The notes: a model not told the origin generated them from the sequence alone. 64,000 nucleotides of DNA from Sophora flavescens (GCA_030762895.1 CM061062.1:234533379-234597378), one strand, 5' to 3'. Positions 42,501 to 45,418 are shown, counted from the first letter of the stretch. Program-made: numbers and translations.

Positions 42501-45418
42501 TAGAAATTGTCGACAACAAAAGTCAACGGAAAACTTGGAATTAGTGACACGTCCAGCTCTGGTATTACTTACTAGAGAAGAAATTGGCATGCATCTCAGG
42601 GCACACTTGCTCTACTCCACAAAGCGGTTCATATTCACCATTGTCAGGAAGCTCAGCTTGCGTTGTTAGATGGCCAGAATAAGGAACCAAATGAGGAATG
42701 TAAACAAGAAGTAAACCACCAAACAACACCTACATCAGAAAAGTAGCCACAATAAGTTGATTGTTAAGTTTCTTAGTAACTCCATAACATAGCATCATCA
42801 ATGCCCCAAACATAACATGTTACTGCAGGACGATACTTAATTACCAATCGGTAAAATAGTGATGCTTATACTGCCTAATAATATTAGTAGCCAAAGCTAC
42901 AGTTTTCAAACCCAAATATACAAAGATCATATTAACAAAGTTTTAAAACATAAATTGAATTTATATAATATCTAAGTACAAGTTAATCCAATTCCAGGCT
43001 GAATTGCTTAGAGTTTTCTAAAGGGCTTCAATGCCAAGGCAAATAACCTTTACCGGCCTAGCCTTTGAATTTTACAATGTATCTGACACTGGTAGATCTG
43101 ACAATGTATCTGCCACATCCCCTTCACTAAATACGAGTAAGAAAAGCATCACAAACAAATCACACACAATATAATGTGGCTCAACCTAACATGCCTACAT
43201 CCACGGTTGAGAGAGTCAAATCCACTATCAAAATAAGATTACTGGATAATATGTGAGGGCAATCTCAATGTCCTCTATCCCACAACTTCCTCACCACACT
43301 ATCCCTACATCTCTACCAAGCCTCTCAACCTCCATACCCCTTCTCATAAGTCTATCATATCCTCAATATAACTATTTATATCCCACAACAATTTGCAAGC
43401 CAATCAACCACATTATCCTTATCAACATAACATGACTTTCCTATTTCCTAATTACAGACAAGTATCTCACGTATCTTTCCATTATCATAATATTAGTTAC
43501 AATTCAAAATTTAAATCTTCTAATAAATGGAAATAATCATTATGTATAGAAAAAATTATGGGAATTTGGGTCAAATCCAACATTATCCAGCTATAATTAA
43601 AACGAAAACAAAAAACAAAAGAGGGTGACATCAGAAATGTACCTGGCATATAACAGTGCTAATGTACAGAAACAGTGCAGATCTACAAGAATGAAATCAA
43701 AGCATAAGTATGGTACTGCATATACCAAGAAGTTTACCTTTCTATAATTTACTGCAGTTGATGCCACATTGAAGATACATTCATTATGCTAATAGACACG
43801 TAAACAAATTGTTTCCTTCATCAACAAAAAATTCAAATCTATCATATAATATATGTGATAATTTTTTTGTAATTTAAATGACTGAGTACACGTTTCGCAA
43901 TAATATGATTCTGATACACCCAATGATTGTGGTTTCCATAGAAAAGTCCAAAAATCATTTCCTTTTCTCTGGAGTCAGATGCTTATCCTAACCATAACAC
44001 ACTGGAAGTCATAAACTTTAACACAAACAACTGATATATATTTCCATATAATATTTTTCAAAATTACTCTTATTTCTAAGGTGTTGCCTTAGATTCATTA
44101 CTTCAATATCCTTCCCAGTATTGTTTTAACTCTTATTTTTATATTATGTAATAAAGCAGAGAAAATTTCAAACTTTGACATGATCTCAGTTATACATCTA
44201 GAGAAATACATTTTTTCCCCAAAAAGAGCAAATTAAAAGGATGCAAGCTAAAGGAACACTTCACTATTGTCAATATGCTGAACAAGCCTATTGTTAACAG
44301 ACATTTCATTATATATATGTCAATCACATTGACTTAAATTATGTCACAGAAAAAAATGCATGATGGTGCAAAACCAATCACAACTTACTATACAAGTTAG
44401 TGCTTAGAAAATGGAAATAGTAACAATTAAAGAGAGAAAATGAAAAACAGTTCACTGTTGACCCAAAAGAGAAAAAGCAAGGTATACTTAAAATTAAAAA
44501 CGAACCTGCTGCAGTAATCTTTCACTGACAGAAGAAGATTAAGCATCACAATATCTCCCACCAAAACATAAATAACTCCAAACCGCACAAACCATCTAAA
44601 TTGCCGGATATAAACCTTGGTTTCCAAGAGAATGAGAATTATCATTGAGAACCAAGTAAGTGCTTCGATGATCAAAGCTGTTATCTGCAGGAAGGCAGAA
44701 ACAAAAAGGGGTTAAAACTTACACTTGCACATTCTCTTTTTGCAGCATGACATGTAACTCCTCCTAGTTATCAGTAGATGAACTAAAGCCATCATCAAAT
44801 ATCAACTTTGAGCAACAAGATATTATGCATTCATGCTAAGGGATCTCATGAAGTCCTATGAGATCCCTTCAAGGTTTTAAATTGCAATCCGCAACTGCAA
44901 TTGCGGCAATAATATTGGAATTTTGGTAGTCTCCACAACCGCACCGCGACCCACTTGACTTGATCGCATCAGCTGCATTTTCTCACAATTGCAAATGTTT
45001 GCAGGAAACTCAAGGAACCGCAACTACGAATGCAACCGCAGTTTAAAATCACACATAGGAATATGCATGAGCATGACAAACCCACCTCAAAAGGAGCAAA
45101 GCCAGTTTCTCCATTCAGGTTGAAGGCAGAGATTCCAATTAGCAATCTCAATAAAGGTTGAGCAGCACAATAACCAGCCAATATGCCTATAATATAATTA
45201 TAGTAATTTGAACTCAAACAAAACCTCTGAGCTTTGGCATTGTAAATAATAAGCCATATGCGATATAAGCACAGGCCCATAAGAACCAAATTGGAGGTGG
45301 AGATAACAAGAGTGTTAATAGCACAAGGTGTATAGGACCCAAAAGCACTATCTACTGTTTTACTCCAAATACTGTTTGCTGCTGGCTGGCAGTACCAAAT
45401 TAATGGTTCAAAACCCAT
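3439..45418 (-). CDS. ABCC12: ABC transporter C family (MRP-type), ABCC12-like, 18 exons, 3' part outside window
   Basis: Plant ABCC1/2/12 proteins are vacuolar-membrane pumps that move glutathione conjugates and related anions using ATP; this is family knowledge. The exons sum to 2181 nt, 727 codons, all phases consistent and no stop seen. The usual family length is about 1600 residues, so less than half is here. TMD0 is roughly residues 30-185, the linker has TEKDVWKLDKWDQTETL, and TMD1 is about 290-585. NBD1 shows the A-loop Trp624, Walker A GGTGEGKT (Lys656) and the Q-loop Gln686. The LSGGQ signature, Walker B and the second half are beyond base 1. The start at 45418 is the first in-frame ATG and gives the family N-terminus MGFEPLIWYC. 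Introns 11, 16 and 18 are swollen by retroelements. ABCC12 rather than ABCC1/2 is my best recollection and should be tested by phylogeny. Confidence 0.9.
3642..3842 (-). CDS. ABCC12: ABCC exon 17 (NBD1 Walker A and Q-loop)
   Basis: 201 nt after ATTCACAG encoding the core of NBD1, with Walker A GGTGEGKTS and Q-loop YVPQISW. Donor ACA|GTGAGT. Confidence 0.95.
4058..4062. repeat. TSD of copia-1, left (CAGAT)
   Basis: CAGAT here is repeated at 9554-9558, directly outside both ends of the copia-1 element. Confidence 0.9.
4063..4253 (-). repeat. Copia-1 3' LTR
   Basis: 191 bp, differing from the other LTR by about four substitutions and one 3-bp indel by hand count. On the minus strand it begins TGTTAGAG and contains a TATA-like TATATATAG. 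Confidence 0.9.
4369..4800 (-). pseudogene. Copia-1 RNase H, C-terminal part
   Basis: The frame 4369-4638 holds ARSSTEAEYRSLAATTAEVL and YCDNLSTVSLSHNPVLHSRA of a copia RNase H. The frame joining it to RT (about 4640-4800) is shifted, and the end is altered after VIDKTN. Confidence 0.8.
4816..6056 (-). pseudogene. Copia-1 reverse transcriptase with internal duplication
   Basis: The RT begins with NNTWTLVDLPSHRQAIGCKW and includes LDVNNAFLNG, YGPKQAPRAWFERL and the catalytic YVDD (in LIYVDDIIVTG). A 302-bp segment containing YVDD is present twice head to tail (5071-5372 and 5373-5674); because 302 is not a multiple of three the frame is destroyed. The downstream part (4816-5331) carries ELGDLDYFLGVEV, TPMTSNCKL and the RT-RNase H link. 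The enzyme cannot be made. Confidence 0.85.
5071..5674. repeat. 302-bp head-to-tail duplication in copia-1 RT
   Basis: Units 5071-5372 and 5373-5674 differ at only two positions seen (about 5252/5554 and 5333/5635). It arose after, or independently of, most decay of the element. Confidence 0.92.
6069..7887 (-). pseudogene. Copia-1 integrase, frameshifted
   Basis: Two frames (6991-7887 and 6069-7007) cover integrase. The first has the pre-integrase zinc motif (LWHCRLGHTN, CTSCC) and the core start LIFLDLWAPV and IQTDWG, where the usual second-Asp motif reads SDNG. The second continues with VERKHRHVVETGLALIAQA and the C-terminal FLGYSPTHKGYKC, then a serine/proline-rich spacer. A frame break near 7000 separates them. 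A 57-bp tandem duplication (about 7433-7546) repeats SVKKGVSDCNSASA in the spacer before the zinc motif. Confidence 0.82.
7775..9331 (-). CDS. Copia-1 gag and protease ORF
   Basis: An open frame of 518 residues begins at an ATG about 30 bases past the 5' LTR. It has the copia gag fold (LTDSNFLHWKQVVEAVI near residue 30), a proline/glutamine-rich middle, and a glycine-rich stretch before a zinc knuckle CQICHRTNHDAVNY whose last cysteine is Tyr. The protease motif ADSGATRHVTS lies near residue 440. The frame is lost at a T-run near 7820, where integrase continues in another frame. The gag is therefore nearly complete but carries a damaged knuckle and no fused pol. Confidence 0.85.
   Translation of the reverse strand: MASASELDPPPPPPPAPQNSSSNFSSIVTVKLTDSNFLHWKQVVEAVIRANRLEKFVACPRIPPRYLTDADRIADRANPEYLAWEAQDQHLFIWLLNSLSDSIHARVIGCVHAWELWDELHNHSNALTKARSAQLRSELRHITKADRKINEYLLRLKALVDALASIGNPITLQEHVDAILEGLPEEYHILFPTIESRVDPHSVAEIEALLLSHESRLERLKAKTAVDAFSVNLAHTFNPPPSNQVQSLNPPPPSSNSFPQNNQCQHSNAPYSGNGYRGGSGGCYGGRGRGRGGRYYNSGGVECQICHRTNHDAVNYYYRFDQAYTAPPNQFTQPSNQYQSQHPPQHQPRHYSLSQPQNHTQPPQFSAHYAPMAYTSVRQAPNSPNPSLLPLPWQHSNTSHQASYPQAHQANGPMAMIASGSGPMAMAASGSGSDAGMWYADSGATRHVTSDMTNLQQQNCGLDQVYMGNGSALPILSVGSAGVVSPFNSSVKLVLNDILYVPKKNHKKSAKHKQISSG
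9360..9553 (-). repeat. Copia-1 5' LTR
   Basis: 194-bp partner of the LTR at 4063-4253. The primer site follows immediately on the minus strand at about 9347-9359. Confidence 0.9.
9554..9558. repeat. TSD of copia-1, right (CAGAT)
   Basis: Second copy of the CAGAT target site duplication. Confidence 0.9.
9754..9758. repeat. TSD of TRG, left (AAATG)
   Basis: AAATG directly before the first LTR, matched at 13259-13263 after the third. Confidence 0.88.
9759..10064 (+). repeat. TRG LTR 1
   Basis: 306 bp, TGTTAGATTA to TTTCTATCA. It contains two copies of a 26-bp unit (GCAGTTAGTAGCAGTTAAAT...) and a TATA box (CTATAAATAAG). Confidence 0.9.
10117..10491 (+). CDS. TRG gag-like ORF 1
   Basis: A 124-residue frame starting at ATG 10117, some 50 bases after the primer site. 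It has the N-terminal half of a retrotransposon gag: PRFDGSGDAYWWLIQFSQYL, LDGEAYHWWLSW and FINFEKALLIHFKPEFG, followed by an acidic/basic tail. The family normally continues to a zinc knuckle, absent here. It could supply a structural protein or be a remnant. After 10491 the internal region (to about 11235) has only short, GC-richer frames without a recognisable domain. Confidence 0.7.
   Translation: MGSRTMPRFDGSGDAYWWLIQFSQYLEALRVLEEDWLAWVWMGLDGEAYHWWLSWREPKRKVAFINFEKALLIHFKPEFGIYLQDSGEQEPEPLTTADINKEKESRTTTQDEAKKVEANAENPQ
11236..11540 (+). pseudogene. Captured raffinose synthase/SIP-type (GH36) gene fragment
   Basis: The translation carries YVSDKPGQHD, RKLVLPDGSIMKAKHVGLPT and ACLFDD, which are hallmark text of plant raffinose synthase/seed-imbibition (alkaline alpha-galactosidase) proteins. 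It then jumps to their C-terminal text CEVFTTSPI and FAPIGFLDMFNSGGA. About 120 residues that normally lie between are missing, and the join has no intron. Upstream AEFH remains in a shifted frame near 11245. The Asp of the usual TRDCLF is lost (TRACLF). This looks like a host exon fragment taken into the retroelement; the frame runs on to 11847 in element sequence. Parent identity within GH36 is uncertain. Confidence 0.75.
11924..12229 (+). repeat. TRG LTR 2 (middle)
   Basis: 306 bp with two 26-bp units. Five base differences set it apart from both outer LTRs, which agree with each other at those positions. Confidence 0.9.
12282..12932 (+). CDS. TRG gag-like ORF 2
   Basis: From ATG 12282 the frame encodes a coiled-coil-like start (MEARIESLERWFKNQ), an Asn/His-rich linker, then a Ty3/gypsy-type gag domain with KLEIPLFSGEEACGWVSQVE, KTAMEGEALWWFKW and WEDFRSAMIRRFLPSQQ. 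After FLPSQQ the expected rest of gag, protease and pol are replaced by about 60 unrelated residues running into the polypurine tract and LTR 3. The domain is better preserved than in ORF 1 and differs from it, so the two internals are related but not copies. Confidence 0.75.
   Translation: MEARIESLERWFKNQRTLRKEYQAENRRQFTEILDILNRNPQNSGHHNHHNGGSNTSDDGDTVVGKETSHRGDKWRKLEIPLFSGEEACGWVSQVEKCFDLKGITDQEKIQTAKTAMEGEALWWFKWWEMCALNPTWEDFRSAMIRRFLPSQQRRRRCWFFLWVLKKGSNGTLVGSFIRQRQQDRRASSSGTPENYSLETCPSPWGQGECLGGEYC
12927..13258 (+). repeat. TRG LTR 3
   Basis: 332 bp; longer than the other two by one extra 26-bp unit (three instead of two). It ends CTATCA and is followed by the TSD. Confidence 0.9.
13259..13263. 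repeat. TSD of TRG, right (AAATG)
   Basis: Second AAATG of the pair with 9754-9758. Confidence 0.88.
13264..13613 (-). other. Rest of ABCC intron 16
   Basis: Non-coding intron DNA between TRG and exon 16; nothing recognised. Confidence 0.8.
13614..13754 (-). CDS. ABCC12: ABCC exon 16 (VANANVSLQRLEEL, A-loop)
   Basis: 141 nt after TTGACAG encoding VANANVSLQRLEELFLDEER and the NBD1 A-loop FFSWDPK (Trp624). Donor AAG|GTCAAT opens the 9.8-kb intron 16. Confidence 0.93.
14085..14252 (-). CDS. ABCC12: ABCC exon 15 (end of TMD1)
   Basis: 168 nt after TGTTGCAG encoding LNTFILNSIPVLVTV, LLGGELTPARAFTSLSLF and LRFPLNMLPNLLSQ, the end of TMD1. Donor CAG|GTAATC. Confidence 0.93.
14253..15051 (-). other. 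ABCC intron 14
   Basis: 799 bp of AT-rich intron with GT and AG ends; no coding or repeat structure noticed. Confidence 0.8.
15052..15145 (-). CDS. ABCC12: ABCC exon 14 (CYAWETSFQSRVQSIRDDEL)
   Basis: 94 nt after TTATTCAG encoding CYAWETSFQSRVQSIRDDEL and SWFRKAQLLYA. Donor GCT|GTATGA. Confidence 0.92.
15234..15340 (-). CDS. ABCC12: ABCC exon 13 (KLTKEGLQQTDKRVGLMNEI)
   Basis: 107 nt after GAAACAG encoding KLTKEGLQQTDKRVGLMNEI and LAAMDTVK. Donor AAA|GTATGA. Confidence 0.92.
15614..16076 (-). mobile_element. TRIM-like short retroelement in intron 12
   Basis: A segment of about 150 bp is repeated directly (15614-15766 and 15924-16076), each copy ending CCAACA on the plus strand, that is starting TGTTGGAAAG on the minus strand. 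Between them is a very short internal part with a primer-site-like TGGTATCATAG (minus, 15841-15851) and a purine tract next to the second copy. This is the plan of a terminal-repeat retrotransposon in miniature. The left repeat loses similarity where the right one continues (AATCCAAGA end), so it is truncated or rearranged, and I found no convincing TSD. Confidence 0.6.
16077..17225 (-). other. Rest of ABCC intron 12, probable old repeat
   Basis: No gene is seen. Stretches near 16130-16300 and 16720-16910 look like LTR ends (TATATATA, then a polyadenylation-like AATAA region), with GGGGGAG at 16365, but no pair of LTRs or coding text could be matched. Confidence 0.4.
17226..17360 (-). CDS. 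ABCC12: ABCC exon 12 (QICQQLHGLWSAPFRI), GC donor
   Basis: 135 nt after TGTTCAG encoding QICQQLHGLWSAPFRI and two TMD1 helices. The exon ends CTGCAG|GCAAGT, so the next intron uses a GC donor. It joins exon 11 in phase across 22 kb of retroelements. Confidence 0.92.
17580..17588. repeat. 9-bp TSD, left (TAATTTGAA)
   Basis: TAATTTGAA flanks the MITE on both sides (17580-17588 and 18114-18122). Confidence 0.92.
17589..18113. mobile_element. Mutator-type foldback MITE in intron 11
   Basis: A 525-bp element whose left end GGGTTGGGCTAAGATGCACC is mirrored by GGTGCACCATAGCCCAACCC at the right. The inverted arms run nearly to the centre, so a single strand would fold into one long hairpin. It has no coding frame. 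The perfect 9-bp TSD is the size made by Mutator-like transposases, which assigns it to that group. Confidence 0.88.
18114..18122. repeat. 9-bp TSD, right (TAATTTGAA)
   Basis: Right copy of the MITE target duplication. Confidence 0.92.
18170..18310 (-). pseudogene. Copia RT relic (minus strand)
   Basis: The minus strand reads WKEGMVEEIRALDP and KTCLIAKSFHQCPGI, an eroded copy of the copia RT start (usually WK.AM.EEI.AL and KARLVAKGFHQ.PGI). No LTR is near it. The DNA to 18740 has no recognised content. Confidence 0.5.
18740..18987 (+). pseudogene. Copia RNase H relic (plus strand)
   Basis: The frame contains DNLSTGSLTHNPVLHSSTKH, FFVREKVLN and DQWADALTRPLSA, the C-terminal end of a copia RNase H, ending at a stop at 18985-18987. 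It closely resembles the same region of copia-1 (DNLSTVSLSHNPVLHSRAKH), so both come from one family. The rest of this element is gone. Confidence 0.75.
18998..19145. mobile_element. Left part of a MITE-like repeat split by copia A
   Basis: It starts TAAGAGCAACTCCAATGG. The matching inverted end is at 38913-38940 (TGCTCTTA at the tip). Internal ACCATTGGAGT motifs recur. The two parts total about 410 bp; the family is not identified. Confidence 0.6.
19141..19145. repeat. TSD of copia-A, left (ACAAC)
   Basis: Pairs with ACAAC at 38673-38677. Confidence 0.9.
19146..19405 (+). repeat. Copia-A 5' LTR
   Basis: 260 bp, TGTCGACAGGG to TTTCAACT, with TATA-like CTATAAAAGAG. The primer site begins at 19406. 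Confidence 0.92.
19453..20265 (+). pseudogene. Copia-A gag, frameshifted at zinc knuckle
   Basis: From ATG 19453 the frame has the copia gag domain: SFRLNGSNFVRWSQSVQMYI, GKLGYLTGD, TWLVNSMEEDISSNYMCYST and LWDSVTEMYSDLGNKSQIYE, up to the start of the zinc knuckle WCDHCK. A frameshift inside the knuckle (near 20215) sends the frame to a stop at 20265; the rest continues in another frame toward protease. Otherwise the domain is intact. Confidence 0.85.
20274..21193 (+). pseudogene. Copia-A protease and N-terminal integrase
   Basis: Protease motif WIIDSGASDHMTS is near 20475-20515. A frame break at an A-run (about 20555) separates it from VLHVPRLSCNLL and the pre-integrase zinc motif LWRNRLGHPNFQYL, CESC. 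The integrase core starts HLIHSDVWGPS and VTFIDDHTRLCW and is cut at 21193 by copia B. Confidence 0.85.
21194..21488 (+). repeat. Copia-B 5' LTR
   Basis: 295 bp starting TGTTGGAATCCACC. Its first 41 bp are repeated directly (21194-21234 and 21235-21275). Confidence 0.9.
21766..22041 (+). pseudogene. Copia-B gag remnant and protease
   Basis: From ATG 21766 only about 45 residues precede the protease motif WIIDSGATDQMTF, where a copia gag would need some 300 or more. Gag has therefore been deleted. The frame ends soon after VADGSHTSIHGI and pol continues in the next frame. Confidence 0.75.
22007..23440 (+). pseudogene. Copia-B integrase and spacer, frameshifted
   Basis: Frames 22007-22333 (NVLHVPKLSSNLLSIHKL, GLYYLE) and 22371-22895 cover the pre-integrase and core. 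The catalytic positions are visible in SLIHTDVWGPNSF, RLRSDNGREY and TPQQNGVAERKNRHLLEIT, so D, D and E are kept. Later frames carry SRVFGCVAFVHVH with several shifts before the spacer to RT. Confidence 0.82.
23833..25176 (+). CDS. Copia-B reverse transcriptase-RNase H (open frame)
   Basis: 447 codons without a stop, missing only the RT N-terminus, which lies in other frames at about 23640-23832. Motifs in order are YEETFAPVAKMNTVRILLSL, FDVKNAFLHGDLEEEVYMEI, YGLKQSPQAWFGRF, the catalytic LLVYVDDIIITGDD, LGKLKYFLGIEV, then RNase H with AYTDANYAG, RSSVEAEFRAMA, LFCDNKSTISIA and ADVLTKGLS. It ends at a stop 8 bases before the LTR. RNase H catalytic acidic positions look present. No ATG starts it; it would be part of a polyprotein. 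Confidence 0.88.
   Translation: MAKGYTRTYGIDYEETFAPVAKMNTVRILLSLAAHSGWELHQFDVKNAFLHGDLEEEVYMEIPPGFGPTSGTNKVCRLRKALYGLKQSPQAWFGRFTKAMMLLGYKQSQGDHTLFFKHSQGGKLTVLLVYVDDIIITGDDLVERQLLKEKLFAEFEMKDLGKLKYFLGIEVAYSKQGIFISQRKYVLDLLKETGKLGCKPTGVPIEQNHRMSTEEESVKVDKIQYQRLVGKLIYLAHTRPDLAYAVSVVSQFMHDPRERHLQAVERILQYLKATPGIGLLFKKGGNLTMEAYTDANYAGSVSDRRSTSGYCMFLYGNLVTWRSKKQNVVARSSVEAEFRAMAQGICELLWMKIVLDDLKIKCEGPMKLFCDNKSTISIAHNLVQHDRTKHIEIDRHFIKEKLDSGLITTTYIPSGQQLADVLTKGLSMDRFNQLTCKLGMIDIHSPA
25184..25496 (+). repeat. Copia-B 3' LTR
   Basis: 313 bp; the same start-region duplication as in the 5' LTR but with a further partial copy, explaining the extra length. Confidence 0.9.
25502..26490 (+). pseudogene. Copia-A integrase, C-terminal part
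   Basis: Copia-A resumes with the end of the integrase core (MIETQFD, then NTPQQNGTAER) and C-terminal FVGYSPSQKGYRCFNPS, followed by the spacer to RT. A 96-bp in-frame tandem duplication (25620-25715 and 25716-25811) repeats NTPQQNGTAERKNRHHEVAR-type text, including the catalytic Glu. The frame is broken early by a short indel. It is cut at 26490 by copia C. Confidence 0.85.
25620..25811. repeat. 96-bp tandem duplication in copia-A integrase
   Basis: Two head-to-tail 96-bp units differing at one base noted (ACACC against ACGCC); 96 is a multiple of three. Confidence 0.92.
26491..26710 (+). repeat. Copia-C 5' LTR
   Basis: 220 bp, TGTCAACGGA to GTTTGACA. Confidence 0.92.
26900..28121 (+). 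pseudogene. Copia-C gag and protease, one frameshift
   Basis: From ATG 26900 gag reads LVRLNGKNYSAWAFQFQIFV, KDLWGHVDGS and AKMWNYLKKVYSQNNEARRF, ending at a stop at 27508; the rest is in the frame 27508-28121. That part has two zinc knuckles, CFCCKQFGHYVSNC (complete) and CNYYKKDGHIIKEC (second Cys is Tyr), and the protease WYFDSGASDHMTN, then NLISVGQLV. One small indel thus separates gag from the knuckles. Confidence 0.85.
28134..29493 (+). pseudogene. Copia-C integrase, frameshifted
   Basis: The first frame has the zinc motif VWHKRLGHPNVNVLHD, CIPCKLGK, then EIIHGDVWGVAP and VTFIDDYSRFTWVYFL. Near 28665 the second catalytic motif reads RSKWGG instead of RSDNGG, and a frameshift moves the rest to 28675-29493, with TPQQNGVAERKNRHLLDVVR and FLGYSPHQKGFLCYDP. 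A last frameshift near 29480 precedes RT. The Asp-to-Lys change would itself kill integration. Confidence 0.83.
29496..30959 (+). pseudogene. Copia-C RT-RNase H with one stop
   Basis: RT runs 29496-30545 with NQTWDIVPCPSSVKPLSSKF, MDVKNAFLHGDLQEEVYIKL, YGLKQAPRIWFEKF, catalytic LLVYVDDIVVTG and LGHLTYFLDLEV. RNase H starts AYSDADWAG and KSTTG, where one TGA (30543-30545) interrupts. The same frame continues to 30959 with SKSSTKAEYRAMSTACSE, ADNTSAIQIAANPVYHERTK and ADIFTKTLT. A single codon is the only break in this part. Confidence 0.87.
30967..31188 (+). repeat. Copia-C 3' LTR
   Basis: 222-bp partner of 26491-26710, with a 2-bp insertion near its end. Confidence 0.92.
31194..31228 (+). pseudogene. 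35-bp copia-A sliver between copia C and D
   Basis: Between the two inserts lies 35 bp (including the left TSD of D) that reads in frame with copia-A on both sides: EIPR, then ELPGNFEIPISN, then IDLPIALRKGT after D. It shows C and D hit copia-A 35 bp apart. Confidence 0.88.
31229..31430 (+). repeat. Copia-D 5' LTR
   Basis: 202 bp, TGTTGATATTAGTTGG to CTTTCAA, with TATA-like TATATATATAT. Confidence 0.9.
31572..33548 (+). mobile_element. Solo LTR (Ty3/gypsy-like) in copia-D
   Basis: A 1977-bp block starts TGTGAACACCCC and ends GGCTGCGACA, with TSD ACTGG on both sides (31567-31571 and 33549-33553). It contains the phrase GGTGGCGACTC typical of large gypsy (Tat/Ogre-like) LTR ends, several A- and T-runs, and a C-rich segment (about 31960-32430) without a real gene. 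No internal region or second LTR is present, so it is a solo LTR left by LTR-LTR recombination. The orientation is judged from TGT...ACA and the position of GGCGACTC. Confidence 0.82.
33896..34747 (+). pseudogene. Copia-D gag-integrase fusion (internal deletion)
   Basis: From ATG 33896 a copia gag N-terminus (ISEKLNGKNYFAWSASVELW, FLGQGYYEHLEKSS) runs without a break into the integrase core (KTQFDKTIKIFRSDNAKEYF, HTPQQNGIAERKNRHIVET, FGCTCFVHD). The join is near 34110. The rest of gag, the zinc knuckle, protease and the integrase N-terminus with its first catalytic Asp are missing. The frame stays open across the join, giving one 283-residue reading frame that ends at a stop at 34745-34747. 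Confidence 0.85.
34981..36496 (+). pseudogene. Copia-D RT and shortened RNase H, several stops
   Basis: RT reads ALDHNGTWELVPLPPGKKPV, LDIKNAFLHGELEEEIYMEQ, then a stop at 35530; the frame resumes with YGLKQSPRAWFGKF and VVYVDDIVITGNN, FLGIEVAQSEDGIIISQRKY. Further stops lie at about 36100 and 36145. RNase H (FCDADWAGSPIDRRSTSGYC, RSSAEAEYRAM) jumps after about ACEQL to the end of the protein (EQLADVFTKSLRGP-type text); the middle is deleted and a 23-bp direct repeat (TGAACAACTGGCAGACGTC) marks the site. Confidence 0.85.
36499..36709 (+). repeat. Copia-D 3' LTR
   Basis: 211 bp after the purine tract GAGGGGGAC. Confidence 0.9.
36715..38406 (+). pseudogene. Copia-A RT-RNase H
   Basis: After copia D the element resumes with IDLPIALRKGTRACTKKYPK and, in a second frame, RNIEEALDDPNWILAVLEEL and LHQLDVKNASLNGKLEEE. 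A frameshift near 37240 leads to YGLKQSPRAWFERF and VYVDDIILTGDD. A TGA at 37642-37644 follows LLKET; the same frame then runs to 38406 through RNase H (AYSDADWAGSITDRRSTSGY, LYCDNKSAISIA, ADILTKVL) and stops 7 bases before the LTR. Confidence 0.88.
38414..38672 (+). repeat. Copia-A 3' LTR
   Basis: 259-bp partner of 19146-19405, preceded by the polypurine tract. Confidence 0.92.
38673..38677. repeat. TSD of copia-A, right (ACAAC)
   Basis: Second ACAAC. Confidence 0.9.
38678..38940. mobile_element. Right part of the MITE-like repeat split by copia A
   Basis: Continues from 19145 and ends GATGCTCTTA, the inverse of TAAGAGCA at 18998. It holds two more CCAATGG/CCATTGG motifs. Confidence 0.6.
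39025..39195 (+). repeat. Possible solo LTR of a short element (intron 11)
   Basis: Begins TGTTAGAGTTAG, has TATATATACGG, GTAATCAATGAG, ATATACAGTTT and ends near TTTCAACA, like a small copia or TRIM LTR. No clear TSD was found. Confidence 0.4.
39415..39522 (-). CDS. ABCC12: ABCC exon 11 (RKSLRLTHEGRKKF, TMD1)
   Basis: 108 nt after TTATAG encoding LRKSLRLTHEGRKKFTSGK and ITTDANALQ, a cytosolic loop of TMD1. Its donor CAG|GTTCG opens the 22-kb intron 11. Confidence 0.92.
39656..39730 (-). CDS. ABCC12: ABCC exon 10 (CEAQYFQNVMRVGFRLRSTL)
   Basis: 75 nt after CTTTTCAG encoding the conserved CEAQYFQNVMRVGFRLRSTL of TMD1. Donor TTG|GTATGC. Confidence 0.92.
39731..40366 (-). other. ABCC intron 9, with an LTR-like stretch
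   Basis: Non-coding. The stretch 40112-40280 (TGTTAGAGATAATTAG, ACTATATAAGCC, ATATACAGTTTCTC) resembles the LTR-like repeat at 39025-39195 and may be a related solo LTR. Otherwise nothing seen. Confidence 0.45.
40367..40432 (-). CDS. ABCC12: ABCC exon 9 (SMQVGGPSWIGYIYAFS)
   Basis: 66 nt after GGCACAG encoding SMQVGGPSWIGYIYAFSIF and VGV in TMD1. Donor GTG|GTATGG. Confidence 0.9.
40433..41332 (-). other. ABCC intron 8
   Basis: 900 bp of intron; no coding or repeat signal recognised. Confidence 0.75.
41333..41389 (-). CDS. ABCC12: ABCC exon 8 (IGNDLSQFVGP, TMD1)
   Basis: 57 nt after ATTGCAG encoding IGNDLSQFVGPILLNHLLN, the start of TMD1. Donor AAT|GTAAGT. Confidence 0.9.
41390..41890 (-). 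other. ABCC intron 7
   Basis: 501 bp; nothing recognised. Confidence 0.75.
41891..41915 (-). CDS. ABCC12: ABCC micro-exon 7 (25 nt, RFWWGGIYK)
   Basis: A 25-nt exon between GGTTAG and AAG|GTGAAC. With the two bases from exon 6 it encodes RFWWGGIYK, which fills exactly the gap expected between SLGK and IGND and restores phase 0. Confidence 0.85.
42050..42130 (-). CDS. ABCC12: ABCC exon 6 (FQKCW...SLGK)
   Basis: 81 nt after TTTGCAG encoding FQKCWMLELESSNPWLLRAL and NNSLGK, just before TMD1. Donor AAAAG|GTACAC. Confidence 0.9.
42222..42336 (-). CDS. ABCC12: ABCC exon 5 (linker, ITEKDVWKLDKWDQTETL)
   Basis: 115 nt encoding LSFGWITPLMKQGYRKP and the linker motif TEKDVWKLDKWDQTETL. Acceptor GTGAAG, donor GAAAA|GTTCAC. 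Confidence 0.9.
42573..42729 (-). CDS. ABCC12: ABCC exon 4 (end of TMD0, L0 linker)
   Basis: 157 nt after acceptor GATGTAG. It encodes VLFGGLLLVYIPHLVPYSG and the linker CGVEQVCPEMHANFFS. Donor TCTA|GTAAGT. Confidence 0.9.
42730..43642 (-). other. ABCC intron 3
   Basis: 913 bp; nothing recognised beyond AT-rich intron DNA. Confidence 0.75.
43643..43682 (-). CDS. ABCC12: ABCC exon 3 (TMD0, 40 nt)
   Basis: A 40-nt exon between TTGTAG and CAG|GTACAT encoding SALFLYISTVICQ, which matches the family position after SVKEYY. Phase returns to 0. Confidence 0.85.
43683..44505 (-). other. ABCC intron 2
   Basis: 823 bp; AT-rich, nothing recognised. Confidence 0.75.
44506..44684 (-). CDS. ABCC12: ABCC exon 2 (TMD0)
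   Basis: 179 nt after acceptor CTGCAG. It encodes TMD0 helices with ETKVYIRQFRWFVRFG and SVKDYCS. Donor CAG|GTTCG, leaving two bases. Confidence 0.9.
44873..45053. mobile_element. Small MITE in ABCC intron 1
   Basis: About 180 bp beginning GGTTTTAAATTGCAATCCGC and ending GCAACCGCAGTTTAAAATC, imperfect inverted ends, and rich in CCGCAA/TTGCGG words that stand out in the AT-rich intron. No coding. The TSD is not clear. Confidence 0.6.
45086..45418 (-). CDS. ABCC12: ABCC exon 1 (N-terminus, TMD0)
   Basis: 111 codons, phase 0, from the ATG of MGFEPLIWYC through the first TMD0 helices to GFAPFE. Donor is GAG|GTGGGT. The frame stays open upstream to 45523 but has no ATG there. Confidence 0.92.
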